A stretch of DNA of 64,000 nt from Paenibacillus sp. V4I3 (GTDB lineage Bacteria; Bacillota; Bacilli; Paenibacillales; NBRC-103111), in the NCBI RefSeq assembly GCF_030817215.1, contig NZ_JAUSZA010000001.1, positions 4,562,501-4,626,500 on the forward strand, written 5' to 3'. The notes under the pieces are model-generated. The model searched no databases. It was given only the letters and a program-made list of their open reading frames with translations, and was not told the DNA's origin. The translations under genes were made by a program, and so were the position numbers. Below, in pieces: positions 18,302 through 27,379 of the stretch (positions are counted from its first letter, which is position 1; each line of letters starts with the position of its first letter).

Positions 18302-19402
18302 ATGCAAAATCAACAACAACCTGTTAACGCCGTGCAATTGGACGCAAACATGCGAATTCAGCAATCCGGCGACAATCATTTTAATTGGTATTCACCGCTA
18401 GAGAAGCCATTCCATATTGCCGGTTTCGGCTGGCTGTACGAAGAAAAGCTTTACCGCCGGCTGCCGACAAAACCAGATTGGAAACTCTCAGAGGCGGTAG
18501 ACCAATTGGCCAACTGCACGGCTGGCGGTCAAATCCGTTTCGAGACGTATGCCACTTCCTTGAGCGTTAAAGTAAAACTGACAGGAACTGCCAATATGTA
18601 TCATATGACGGCTACAGGGCAGTGCGGGTTTGACTGTTACATCGGAGGACCGGGAGAGCAGTTATATTACGGTACAACTGTTTATGATCACACGCTGAGC
18701 GAATACGAAGCCGTTTTCTTTAAGGATATGGCGCGGGAGAGCCGGATCATTACGCTGAATTTTCCGCTCTACCAAGGCGTAGAGGAAGTTTGGATCGGTT
18801 TGGATCGGGAAGCGCAGATCGCCCCGCCACCGGCTTACGAAAATAGCGGGAAAATCATCGTTTACGGCACATCAATCACGCAAGGCGGCTGCGCAGCCCG
18901 TCCAGGTATGGCTTATACAAACATACTATCCAGACGTATCAACAGGGAGTTTCTCAATCTGGGCTTTTCCGGCAACGGTAAGGGAGAACCTGAGCTGGCT
19001 CAAATACTTTCTAACATTTCGGACCCTGCATGTCTGATCCTGGATTATGAGGCGAACTGTGTTTCTACTGAACTGCTTCAGAGAACACTGCCCGAGTTCA
19101 TACAGATCTACCGAGATAAACACCCGTTGACGCCGATCCTTGTAATGAGCATCACTTATGCGAAGGAAAAATTTCATGATCAAATGGCGCAAGATCGGGC
19201 GAACCGCAAACAAGTCCAGCTCCGAACCGTAGAGCAGCGGCGCGAACTGGGCGATGCCAACATCTATTTTTACGACGGATCTAACCTGCTGGGTGAGGAT
19301 GCGCATGAATGTACCGTTGACGGAGTCCATCCGACTGACCTTGGCTTTTTGCGTATGGCAAATGGGCTGACACCAGTCCTACAGAAGATTTTGACCAATT
19401 GA
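18302..19402 (+). CDS. SGNH/GDSL-type hydrolase
   Basis: 366 residues. The N-terminal 170 residues form a beta-sandwich of the kind that precedes SGNH domains. The catalytic domain begins at GKIIVYGTSITQGG (nucleophile Ser in GTS) and ends with DGVHPTDLGF carrying the Asp-His pair. Such enzymes deacetylate or de-esterify polysaccharides or oligosaccharides. There is no signal peptide, so it would act on imported oligosaccharides. AGGAGG precedes ATG 18302. It begins a plus-strand run with the second binding protein and the kinase. Confidence 0.87.
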   Translation: MQNQQQPVNAVQLDANMRIQQSGDNHFNWYSPLEKPFHIAGFGWLYEEKLYRRLPTKPDWKLSEAVDQLANCTAGGQIRFETYATSLSVKVKLTGTANMYHMTATGQCGFDCYIGGPGEQLYYGTTVYDHTLSEYEAVFFKDMARESRIITLNFPLYQGVEEVWIGLDREAQIAPPPAYENSGKIIVYGTSITQGGCAARPGMAYTNILSRRINREFLNLGFSGNGKGEPELAQILSNISDPACLILDYEANCVSTELLQRTLPEFIQIYRDKHPLTPILVMSITYAKEKFHDQMAQDRANRKQVQLRTVEQRRELGDANIYFYDGSNLLGEDAHECTVDGVHPTDLGFLRMANGLTPVLQKILTN

Positions 19403-19439
19403 ATGCCGGTTTCATTATGCCTGAAGGGGTGGTTGAGTA

Positions 19440-20945
19440 ATGAAAAGAAATAGCGCAGCCATTCTCGCCTTACTCACATGCTTCGCTACCGTCGGATGCA
19501 GCTTTCCGGAATGGTCAAAGAATCAAGATAAAGTTTCGGAGGCTGTTCAGGAACCGGTCATTAGAATCGTAGTGAACAGCCTGGGCATGAACTTTCCGGA
19601 AGGTATGGATGAGAATAACAACCCCTACCTTAACTATATCGAGAAAAACATCGGCGTACAGGTGTATGTGACACTACCGCCGCTGAATGGATATGATGAA
19701 AAGCTAAACGTCATTATGACGTCTGGGGAGCCTCCGGATCTGCTGAACACGAGCAATCCCTCTTGGTTTATCAATTTCGTGAATCAAAAGGCGCTCATGC
19801 CTTTAAATGACTATATTGATAAGTATGGGGCGCACCTGAAAGCCAAAATCCCAAAAGAAGCTTGGGACAATGTAACCGTCGATGGCCATATATACGCAAT
19901 ACCTAGTCTGAACGAAGTGAAGGGAACGGAAATCGTTTACGCTCGAAAAGACTGGTTGGACAAGCTCGGCCTACAGCCTCCGCGAACAATCGAAGAGTTT
20001 ACGGCGGTGATGAAGGGTTTTGCCGAAGGAGATCCGGACGGAAATGGAATTAAGGATACTTTTGGCCTCTCGATCCTGGAACGTCTCAGGAGAACGTCGC
20101 CATTTCTTGGCGCCTTCGGCGTACAAATGAACGCCTGGTATGAGCGGGACGGTAAGTTGGTATACTCCGGTATCCTCCCAGAAATGAAAGAAGCACTCAT
20201 TTACCTAAATAGCCTGTACGACCAGAATATTCTGGACCCGGAATTCCCGCTCAATAAAATCGATGTACTTGGCGAAAAGATAGCGACTGGCAAGGTCGGC
20301 TTATATTCCGCGGCTTGGTCTGACACACGCACCCACATAGCAGCTAACCGCAATAACGACCCGAAAGCGGTATGGATCCCGCTTGATTTTCCGATCGGAT
20401 CTAATGGCAAACACGGAGTCTACAGCACTTCAAACGTCCGTTCTTACAATGTTGTGCCCATCAAGAGTCAAAACGCGGAAGCGGTTGTCAAATTTCTCGA
20501 TTTTATCGCAGGACCCGGTCAAACAAGCTTGAAGCTCGGTTTTGAAAACGAAATTTGGACCCGAGTGAACGGAAAGCTTTCTATCCGATTTGATGAGCAC
20601 ACGAAGCATGGGTATCGGGGCATCTATGGGTCGTTGGTCGATACCGCAGAGCGGGACATAACTCGGGATCGGCTGGAGGCACTCGGCGAGCAGTTTCATC
20701 TATACGAAAACCTGCAGCGGATCGAAAGCAACCTGATGGAAGACCGGTTTAATGGTCCGCCGACACCCGCAATGGGCAAGCATCACGTCAAGCTGTCCAA
20801 GCTGCAAGAAGAGACATTTACGCGAATCATCGCGGGAATGAGCCCCATCGAGGAATTCGATGCCTTTGTGAAGAAATGGAAGGATGCTGGCGGTGATGAA
20901 ATAACCGGAGAAGTGAACGAATGGTGGCGCGAAACCGGCAAGTAG
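19440..20945 (+). CDS. second extracellular solute-binding lipoprotein
   Basis: 501 residues with a lipoprotein signal ending ATVG-C (cysteine 20), then a family-1 binding-protein fold. The C-terminus (KWKDAGGDEITGEVNEWWRETGK) parallels that of the binding protein at 9385. No permease genes are adjacent. It may share the permease pair at 7352-9268, or act as a sugar-sensing partner of the kinase encoded 36 bases downstream; both are inference. Confidence 0.88.
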   Translation: MKRNSAAILALLTCFATVGCSFPEWSKNQDKVSEAVQEPVIRIVVNSLGMNFPEGMDENNNPYLNYIEKNIGVQVYVTLPPLNGYDEKLNVIMTSGEPPDLLNTSNPSWFINFVNQKALMPLNDYIDKYGAHLKAKIPKEAWDNVTVDGHIYAIPSLNEVKGTEIVYARKDWLDKLGLQPPRTIEEFTAVMKGFAEGDPDGNGIKDTFGLSILERLRRTSPFLGAFGVQMNAWYERDGKLVYSGILPEMKEALIYLNSLYDQNILDPEFPLNKIDVLGEKIATGKVGLYSAAWSDTRTHIAANRNNDPKAVWIPLDFPIGSNGKHGVYSTSNVRSYNVVPIKSQNAEAVVKFLDFIAGPGQTSLKLGFENEIWTRVNGKLSIRFDEHTKHGYRGIYGSLVDTAERDITRDRLEALGEQFHLYENLQRIESNLMEDRFNGPPTPAMGKHHVKLSKLQEETFTRIIAGMSPIEEFDAFVKKWKDAGGDEITGEVNEWWRETGK

Positions 20946-20981
20946 CCGGAAAGTGACAGGCACGAATGGAGGGATACCCAT

Positions 20982-22811
20982 ATGTTAAAAGAAATCCTGC
21001 CCAAAGTGCGCAAAATACTGGCTGGTTATATTCAGATTCGGCTGACATGGTACTTTTTACTGATTCTGCTTCCGCTCGCGGGCTTCAGTCTTTTTGCCAT
21101 CGCAAAATCACAGACAGTCTTAGAAGTACAAACGGGTGAGAGGACAGAAGGGGCTTTGCATACGATGACGGATTACATCGACCTGACATTGCAGAACCTC
21201 GAACAGCTTTCTTCACTGATCGCTTTCGATATGAACATGAACTCGACACTGCAGTCCGTCGGGCAGGAGCCGGAAAAACAGTCGTTCGTTCATTTTGCAC
21301 AAGTGATGGACCAGATAACGAACATGACGACAGTCAATTTGATTGTGGATCAAATAACCATCATCCATATGCCGTCACGTACCGTCATTTCTACTAAACT
21401 TGGGGGGCGTAAGCTGCCCGAAGGAGCGGAGAAGCAGGAGTGGTACCAGCGTTTAATGGAATCGAGTGGGGGTACGGTTTTTTTTACGCCGAAGGAGGGT
21501 GAATCTTACTTTGATGCAGACAGCGTTCATCTGATCCGGACGATGGATCCTTATAACAGGACACTCATTAATCCGAATCTGCTCGTGCTTTCTGTCAAAA
21601 AAAGCGCCTTAATCGAATTGGCGAAACCGCTTCTTCCCTCTAAAAATGCGAACATCTATCTGTTTGGCAGCGATGGAAGCTCGATCACAGGTACGGGAGC
21701 GAGTGTACATCCCCAAGTCTGGGACACCGTGAACGAGGTTAGGTCCATCCGTAAGTCGCAGCAAACCGGTACAGAAATGGTTACGATCAGCGTGAAGTCG
21801 AAGTTTTCCGGATGGTCGCTCATGATGGAGCAGCCCTTGGAGGAGCTTCGCAGCCATACCGACTCTTTAAAGGTATTTAGTTATGGGATTTTAGCCGTCA
21901 GTCTGGTGCTAGCCGTTTGGATTTCGTGGATCATCTATAGGGGGATTTCCGCTCCGCTGCGGAAGCTAGCTTATGGGATGAAGCAGCTCCGAACAGGTAA
22001 TTTCACCATCCAACTGGAAGATACGCGTGTAGACGAACTGGGGTACGTTATCGAATCGTTCAACCGGATGGCTGAGAACCAGAAGACACTTATTCGTGAC
22101 CATTATGAGAAGCAGCTTTTACTGTCCAAAATGGAGCTTAAGTTTTTGCAATCGCAGATTAACCCGCATTTTCTATACAACACACTAGACTCCATCTATT
22201 GGACAGCCAAAAACTATGAAGCGGATGAAATCAGCGAAATGGTGCTTAATCTGTCGAAATTTTTCCGGCTAAGCCTGAACAAGGGAAACGAAACGTTCGC
22301 AGTCGGGGAGACAATCGAACATTTGAAATATTACATTAAAGTCCAACAGTTGAGGTTCTTGGATCATTTTACTGTTCGGTACGACATCGCCGAGGAAAGC
22401 GTTCCTTATCATGTATTGAAGCTACTCTTGCAGCCGCTTGTTGAAAATGCTGTGCTGCACGGACTGGAAAAACAGAGTGGGGGCGGAGAACTCTTCATTT
22501 CCTCGTATTTGGAAGGTAATCGGCTTGTGCTCGAAGTGTGCGACAACGGGGTAGGAGTAAATAACGAAAGGCTCGCCTATATTTGCAGCAAACTAGAGGA
22601 AGCTTCTAAGCTAGCAGCAGAAGGTGTTTCGACGGACCTCAAAAAGGAAAAGGACCTGTTCGGACTACGAAATGTGGTCACACGGATGATCATGTACTAC
22701 GGCAAGGAATCGCAATTTCTCTTCGAGAGCGACGGTAAAAAGGGCACACGGATCACGCTCCGCCTACCGCTGGAAAAATGTGTTTCGCCTTTAGAAGAGC
22801 AGGCGGGCTGA
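20982..22811 (+). CDS. YesM-type sensor histidine kinase
   Basis: 609 residues: membrane segment at about 22-42, extracellular sensing domain to about 285, second membrane segment at 290-315, HAMP linker, and phospho-acceptor His396 in QINPHFLYNTLDSI. A C-terminal HATPase domain has PLVENAVLHGLEK (N box) and VCDNGVGV (G1 box). YesM-type kinases pair with YesN-type AraC regulators. The only such regulator here is at 5578, so they are likely partners although separated by about 14 kb of sugar genes. It follows the second binding lipoprotein closely. Confidence 0.92.
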   Translation: MLKEILPKVRKILAGYIQIRLTWYFLLILLPLAGFSLFAIAKSQTVLEVQTGERTEGALHTMTDYIDLTLQNLEQLSSLIAFDMNMNSTLQSVGQEPEKQSFVHFAQVMDQITNMTTVNLIVDQITIIHMPSRTVISTKLGGRKLPEGAEKQEWYQRLMESSGGTVFFTPKEGESYFDADSVHLIRTMDPYNRTLINPNLLVLSVKKSALIELAKPLLPSKNANIYLFGSDGSSITGTGASVHPQVWDTVNEVRSIRKSQQTGTEMVTISVKSKFSGWSLMMEQPLEELRSHTDSLKVFSYGILAVSLVLAVWISWIIYRGISAPLRKLAYGMKQLRTGNFTIQLEDTRVDELGYVIESFNRMAENQKTLIRDHYEKQLLLSKMELKFLQSQINPHFLYNTLDSIYWTAKNYEADEISEMVLNLSKFFRLSLNKGNETFAVGETIEHLKYYIKVQQLRFLDHFTVRYDIAEESVPYHVLKLLLQPLVENAVLHGLEKQSGGGELFISSYLEGNRLVLEVCDNGVGVNNERLAYICSKLEEASKLAAEGVSTDLKKEKDLFGLRNVVTRMIMYYGKESQFLFESDGKKGTRITLRLPLEKCVSPLEEQAG

Positions 22812-22851
22812 AGGTTTTCGTGAATTCAGTCAATTATATTTCATTAAAATG

Positions 22852-22893
22852 AAAACGGCCCATTCGCAATGTTGCGGACGGAGCCGTTTTTTT
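22852..22893 (+). terminator. Rho-independent terminator ending the sugar locus
   Basis: AAAACGGC pairs with GCCGTTTT around a longer loop containing a weak inner stem, and T residues follow. It lies just after the kinase stop. Confidence 0.8.
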
Positions 22894-22936
22894 GCCATTG
22901 TTCCATGGATGAAAATCAGTTGCTTTAACAAATACG

Positions 22937-23203
22937 TTAGCGTTGACGCGCAGTGAAAATTTGAAAGATTACACCGAACTTGTCTATGACCATACCGTAA
23001 GCAGGGCTAAAATGAGTTTCTTGCAGTTCCAAGCTTACTTGGCCGTCTTGTCGTAACGATTTATATAGTTGCTTCGCTTGTTCCTTTTCAGAAGTTGTTA
23101 TACAGATGGTAACTTGATTGCCAATGGGATGGGATTGACCCGGAAAAATATCCGAAACCATCTTTCGTATGATGTTCAGAAATTCTTGTGGGCTCAATGT
23201 CAA
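22937..23203 (-). pseudogene. PhnB/YjdN-like VOC protein, only the C-terminal part remains
   Basis: The 88-residue frame matches only the second half of PhnB-type VOC (glyoxalase-fold) proteins: NQVTICITTSEKEQAKQLY, then LQETHFSPAYGMVIDKFGV. Family members are about 140-150 residues, so the N-terminal half is missing. Upstream on the same strand is the promoter region of the divergent WYL regulator, with no trace of the missing half. It is probably a deletion remnant, with an internal ATG making it look like a gene. Confidence 0.65.
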
Positions 23204-23211
23204 TAATAACG

Positions 23212-23234
23212 TATAATAGTGACAGTAGTTGTCA
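23212..23234 (+). promoter_or_regulatory. -10 element and TGACA/TGTCA inverted repeat before the WYL regulator
   Basis: TATAAT at 23212-23217 is followed at once by TGACA-GTAGT-TGTCA (23220-23234), a perfect 5-bp inverted repeat covering the expected transcription start. It is a plausible operator for autoregulation. No good -35 is seen at the usual distance. Confidence 0.4.
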
Positions 23235-23262
23235 TAAATATATAAAAAAACGGAGAATTGTT

Positions 23263-24207
23263 ATGCCCAAATCGAAACGGCTCCTGGCTTTGATGATGAC
23301 CGTTAACCGCAAAAGGAAATTTACTGTCAAGGAACTTGCCCAAGAGTTTGAGGTGTCATCGAGAACAATTTTAAGAGACTTACAGGAATTAAGTGAGTTA
23401 GGGGTTCCTTTATATTCGGAAGTGGGACCTCACGGCGGTTATCAGGTGTTGAATGAAAGAATCCTGCCACCCATCGCTTTTACCGAGGAAGAGGCCATAG
23501 CTATATTTTTTGCCTGTCATGCCTTGCGGCATTACGCAGACCTTCCCTTTAAGACGGAAGCTTCTTCGGCATTGAGTAAGTTTTATAACTACATGTCTGG
23601 AGATGTCCGGGATCGTATTGATCAAATGAAGAACCGGGTTGACTTTATAACGCCGTCAAGACATTCGGAATCCCCCTTCTTATCCATCTTACTGGAAGGG
23701 GCTATCGATCAAAAGGTCATTCTCATCGATTATGAATCGCGAGAAGGAATATCTAGTAGGGAAATACAGCCGATTGGCATTTATGCAAGCAACGGCTTAT
23801 GGTACTGTCCAGCTTATTGCTTTCTTCGCGGCGATATTCGTGTATTCCGATGTGACAGAATTCATTCAGCAGTTTCTTCTTCTGCTTCCAAACCAATGGA
23901 TCTACGGCATGTTCATCTTGGAAATAGGGAATCACTTAACAAGGCGGAAGAGGAGGAAGTTATTTTAAATGTGAAATTGAGTAAAGAAGGTGTCCAGAAG
24001 TGCGAGGCTGAGTTATGGACGGTATCAAAATTACATATTCGTAACGATGGCACAGGTTGGCTAGACGGTAACATTGCGAAGAGTGACATCCCGTTTTTCG
24101 CAAAGTTTATTCTTGGTTTGGGAAATGAGGCGACAGTAAAGAGTCCATCGGAATTGGTGGATGCGATGAAAGAGATGATTGCCGAGATCATGACAAAATA
24201 TAAGTAA
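23263..24207 (+). CDS. YafY-type regulator with HTH_11 and WYL domains
   Basis: 314 residues. The N-terminal DeoR-like helix-turn-helix is FTVKELAQEFEVSSRTILRDLQEL, followed by GPHGGYQVL. The WYL domain includes IQPIGIYASNGLWYCPAYCFLRGDIRVFRCDRI, and a C-terminal WCX-like segment closes the protein. WYL domains are thought to bind ligands such as nucleotides or nucleic acid. ATG 23263 was chosen because CGGAGA precedes it; the frame extends 25 codons further into the promoter. Its target may have been the VOC gene that now survives only as a remnant next door. Confidence 0.87.
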   Translation: MPKSKRLLALMMTVNRKRKFTVKELAQEFEVSSRTILRDLQELSELGVPLYSEVGPHGGYQVLNERILPPIAFTEEEAIAIFFACHALRHYADLPFKTEASSALSKFYNYMSGDVRDRIDQMKNRVDFITPSRHSESPFLSILLEGAIDQKVILIDYESREGISSREIQPIGIYASNGLWYCPAYCFLRGDIRVFRCDRIHSAVSSSASKPMDLRHVHLGNRESLNKAEEEEVILNVKLSKEGVQKCEAELWTVSKLHIRNDGTGWLDGNIAKSDIPFFAKFILGLGNEATVKSPSELVDAMKEMIAEIMTKYK

Positions 24208-24296
24208 GAATAGATGATTATAACAAGATTGCCGCGTAGTTCGACAAAACTAGTTACATTCGTTATAATGAGAACTGCCAAAAGGAGGGAACTAAT

Positions 24297-24629
24297 ATGA
24301 ACGAAACATTGCCACCAAAAACGTGTTCGATCGACCGACTCGTTACCAAAGAAGCTGAAGTTAGCAAAGTGCTTGCTGGTGAGAAAACAGCTTGCAGACG
24401 TAATGGACGCTATGCAGATATCGGTGAAACGATGGAATTGCAAGGCACAGCGTTTACAGTTACCAACGTTTATCAACAAGCTTTGGGTGAATTGACTGTG
24501 GAACATGCAAAAGCAGAAGGTCATACGACCGTTGATGAGTACCGCGATAGTATTTTAGCTATGCATCCAGGTATGCCATGGCTGCCGCATATGAAAGTAT
24601 GGGTACACGAATTTCAAAAGGCTGAATAA
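24297..24629 (+). CDS. ASCH-domain-like small protein
   Basis: 110 residues. CSIDRLVTKEAEVSKVLAGEKTACRRNGRYADIGETMELQG has the conserved pattern of ASCH domains (K..G.Kt..R....d.Gd), a PUA-like fold thought to bind RNA. It has its own AAAGGAGGG ribosome binding site and a terminator immediately after, so it is a single-gene unit. The role is unknown. Confidence 0.7.
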   Translation: MNETLPPKTCSIDRLVTKEAEVSKVLAGEKTACRRNGRYADIGETMELQGTAFTVTNVYQQALGELTVEHAKAEGHTTVDEYRDSILAMHPGMPWLPHMKVWVHEFQKAE

Positions 24630-24641
24630 GTACGAACAAAG

Positions 24642-24673
24642 ACAGTGTGGATCTAAGGATCTACACTGTTTTG
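24642..24673 (+). terminator. Rho-independent terminator
   Basis: ACAGTGTGGATC pairs with GATCTACACTGT around TAAG, with one mismatch, followed by TTTTG. It ends the ASCH gene and shows that the next gene starts downstream of it. Confidence 0.8.
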
Positions 24674-24694
24674 CTGAATTCTTATATAGAACGG

Positions 24695-25141
24695 ATGATG
24701 GTATTGTCTTGGTACGTACTGCTTTTATATATCCATATATTTAGTGTTGTTTTAAGTATAGGCCCTTATTTTATCCTGTTTCCTTTATTGGCTAGAATTC
24801 GTAATGCGCCATTCGAGCAATTGCCAGTCTACCTTGAGCCATTTCGCATTACGGTTCGGTTTACCAAGCATGCAGGCCACGTGCTTGTTGCGACAGGGAT
24901 TTTACTCACGTGGTTAACAGCATGGACGTGGAAAACATCTTGGATTATCGTCACGGTTCTCATTATGGTTGCTTCATTGTACTTTATTGCCCGTGCATTC
25001 TCGCCCCTGCTTCGTCAGCTCAAGGCACCACACGAGAATCGAGATATCTTAGTCAACAAGCTGCGCAAGGCATTAATCTGGTATGTCATCATTACGCTGT
25101 CGATGATGTGGTTTATGGTGGCCAAACCGACCCTTTGGTAA
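24695..25141 (+). CDS. DUF2269-like membrane protein
   Basis: About 148 residues with four hydrophobic segments (HIFSVVLSIGPYFILFPLLARI; VLVATGILLTW; WIIVTVLIMVASLYFIARAF; WYVIITLSMMWFMVAKP). A His near the first segment resembles DUF2269/CopD-like small membrane proteins. The frame continues upstream to 24647, but that part lies in the terminator, so ATG 24695 or 24698 is preferred. The ribosome binding site is weak. The role is unknown. Confidence 0.65.
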   Translation: MMVLSWYVLLLYIHIFSVVLSIGPYFILFPLLARIRNAPFEQLPVYLEPFRITVRFTKHAGHVLVATGILLTWLTAWTWKTSWIIVTVLIMVASLYFIARAFSPLLRQLKAPHENRDILVNKLRKALIWYVIITLSMMWFMVAKPTLW

Positions 25142-25146
25142 AAAGG

Positions 25147-25845
25147 TTAAACAACTGGCTTTCGAGCGTACATCACGACGAAATTGTAATATTTGTAGAC
25201 GCAGTCAACGTCAATGAAGCCACAAGCTCGAAGCCAGCTCAGCTGTTGATCAAGGGGAGCCATTTTATCCAGCTTCGTCCTTTCGTAGGCAGCTTGCAGA
25301 TCTTCACGAGTTAGATCAGTGGCTTCTACTTTAGCTACCCAATCAGAGCGGTACAATTGATCAAGGAAAGGGCTGCTGCCTTGGACTTGATCTGCATTAA
25401 CGAAGACCCCGCCTGGTTTAAGCAACTTGAAAATCTTTTCATACAGGTCATGCTTAGCCTGATCTTCAAGATGATGAATGGATAGAGATGAGATGACGCA
25501 ATCAAACGGTTCTGAAGTCTCAAATATACTATAATCCTCCGCTATGTATGTCACGTTGCCTTGGGTTTCTCCAAATCGCTGTTTAGCGATGTCGAGCATG
25601 CTTTGCGAAAGATCTATTAGCGTTAGCTTCGCATAAGGGTATTGGTTAATAACATAAGAAGAGAAGAGTCCGGTGCCTGCGCCTAGGTCGAGAATACGTG
25701 GAGATGCATGATCGGCCTGTACAAGTGAAGATGCTGTGTGGTAAAAATCATCAAAACAAGGAATCAGTTTTCTCCGCTGGCTATCATATTTGTCAGCAAT
25801 TTCGTTGAACTTTGTTGTGATTTGTTGGTTTGCTTGCTCGCTCAT
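25147..25845 (-). CDS. class I SAM-dependent methyltransferase
   Basis: 232 residues with the SAM-binding motif RILDLGAGTGLFS, acidic motif II (LTLIDLSQSMLDIAKQ) and DCVISSLSIHHLEDQ. It is a Methyltransf_11/25-type enzyme; the substrate is not recognisable. GGAG precedes the ATG. It converges with the membrane-protein gene at 24695, with only five bases between the stops and no clear terminator. Confidence 0.88.
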   Translation of the reverse strand: MSEQANQQITTKFNEIADKYDSQRRKLIPCFDDFYHTASSLVQADHASPRILDLGAGTGLFSSYVINQYPYAKLTLIDLSQSMLDIAKQRFGETQGNVTYIAEDYSIFETSEPFDCVISSLSIHHLEDQAKHDLYEKIFKLLKPGGVFVNADQVQGSSPFLDQLYRSDWVAKVEATDLTREDLQAAYERTKLDKMAPLDQQLSWLRACGFIDVDCVYKYYNFVVMYARKPVV

Positions 25846-25998
25846 TGGCTGATCAACTCCATTACATAGATTAGCTGTTTTTACTTCCTGGTCTTATTTT
25901 AAAGGGAAAAGCAGGAAAAATCTAAGATATAAAACCGATCATCTTTATAGGTATAAACTATTAAGTTGGCATGAACTATTACTAATAGTTCAATAGGG

Positions 25999-26430
25999 TC
26001 AATGTTTTGTTCGACGAAACAGTTGATTAAGAACCTCGGAGAAGACTAGTCCGATCGCGATTGCACCAGATAACAGGAAGGCTTTGGCTGCTAGCTGTAC
26101 GGCCAGATCATAGTGATTGAGGACGACATTACGCATGGCATCATAGGCTAGGCCCCCAGGAACTAACGGGATAATACCCGATACACTGAATACAATAACA
26201 GGTGTTTTGTATATTTTCGCAAAAAATTGACTGATAACAGTTACGAAAAAAGAGGCAATCAACGTTGCCAGAATTGGGTCTAAAGGAATCATTTGAATGG
26301 AAACATATAACATCCAACCGCACATCCCCACGAAGCCGCACTGCAAAAGTGTGCCCTTTGGAACATTGAAAAGAATAGCGAATGCCGCAGTTGCAATGAA
26401 ACTCGTTAAGAGCTGTTCAATCATCATCAT
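25999..26430 (-). CDS. threonine/serine exporter, ThrE second half (YjjB-like)
   Basis: About 143 residues with four to five hydrophobic segments and the family signature VSGIIPLVPGGLAYDAMRN. It is one of two polypeptides that together equal a ThrE exporter. ATG 26430 follows GGGAGGG at good spacing. It lies one base after the stop of the partner gene, so the two are translated together. Hairpin GAACTATT/AATAGTTC at 25972 lies downstream and may end the transcript. Confidence 0.85.
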   Translation of the reverse strand: MMMIEQLLTSFIATAAFAILFNVPKGTLLQCGFVGMCGWMLYVSIQMIPLDPILATLIASFFVTVISQFFAKIYKTPVIVFSVSGIIPLVPGGLAYDAMRNVVLNHYDLAVQLAAKAFLLSGAIAIGLVFSEVLNQLFRRTKH

Positions 26431-26431
26431 C

Positions 26432-27205
26432 CTAAATTCCCTCCCCATTATAAAAAGAAAGTACAAAGGCAATGCCGGCTCCAATGGCAAAAGCAGTTAA
26501 GAAGGCTTCAGCGCCTTTGGAAACCCCTGAAACGAAATGGCCTGCCATTAAATCGCGTACGGCATTCGTAATAAGAAGTCCCGGAACAAGCGGCATGACA
26601 GAGCCAATAATAATGGTATCAAGTTCATTGCCAAGCCCCATTTTGACAAACAAGAAAGCCATGGTTCCAATGAGTAAGGAAGCCAGAAATTCAGCGAAGA
26701 ACTTAATCGGAACCAACCGGTTAAAATAGTTAAGGAATGCTAAACCAGCCCCGCCTGCAACGAATGCAGGTAAGAAATCATGCCATTCTCCTTGGAACAT
26801 GATTAAGAAACAACCGCTTGCAACTGCAGCGGATAGTATTTGAAACCAAGCGGGATAACGCATCTGGGCCACATCAATTTCCTCAAGCAGCCGATAAGCT
26901 TCTTCGGGTGTTAATTCCCCTTGGCTGATTCGTCTCGAAACAGCATTCACAACCGTGACTTTGCGAAGATCGGTCGATCGAGCGGATATACGAATAAGTC
27001 GTGTGGTCTGCTCAGGCCCATCTATGGAGAAAATGATGCCAGTCGGCGTTACAAAGCTATGGGAATTCGACACACCAAAGGCTTCAGCGACGTGAGTCAT
27101 CGTGTCTTCGACACGGTAGGTTTCACCACCGTTTTCCAGCATGATTTTACCAGCTAGTAAACAAACTTGTGCAATTTCGTAGTTCGTAGCAGCAGGATAC
27201 GTCAT
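26432..27205 (-). CDS. threonine/serine exporter, ThrE first half (YjjP-like)
   Basis: About 257 residues. The soluble N-terminus has ENGGETYRVEDTMTHVAEAFG and FVTPTGIIFSI, typical of the ThrE N-terminal domain. Five hydrophobic segments follow, with GSVMPLVPGLLITNAVRDL. With the adjacent YjjB-like protein it should form an amino-acid or dicarboxylate exporter. ATG 27205 follows CAGGAGAG; an upstream in-frame start at 27253 lacks one. Confidence 0.87.
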   Translation of the reverse strand: MTYPAATNYEIAQVCLLAGKIMLENGGETYRVEDTMTHVAEAFGVSNSHSFVTPTGIIFSIDGPEQTTRLIRISARSTDLRKVTVVNAVSRRISQGELTPEEAYRLLEEIDVAQMRYPAWFQILSAAVASGCFLIMFQGEWHDFLPAFVAGGAGLAFLNYFNRLVPIKFFAEFLASLLIGTMAFLFVKMGLGNELDTIIIGSVMPLVPGLLITNAVRDLMAGHFVSGVSKGAEAFLTAFAIGAGIAFVLSFYNGEGI

Positions 27206-27351
27206 GGTTTGTTCTCTCCTGAAAAAGTATTTGCCAAAAGTATAATATATCACGGATTCCTTTGAAAATCCTATGTCAAGTACATTTGGTGTACGTCCTA
27301 CTACAAAAGGTCATGTCACCGTATGTTCTTAACAACAAAAGGAAATCGTAA

Positions 27352-27366
27352 ATGGTAAGTTACCAT
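27352..27366 (+). promoter_or_regulatory. 15-bp palindrome before the TolB-like gene
   Basis: ATGGTAA-G-TTACCAT is a perfect 7-bp inverted repeat that touches the AAGGAGG ribosome binding site of the next gene. It could be an operator, or an RNA hairpin that limits translation. Confidence 0.35.
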
Positions 27367-27379
27367 AAGGAGGAAAATC

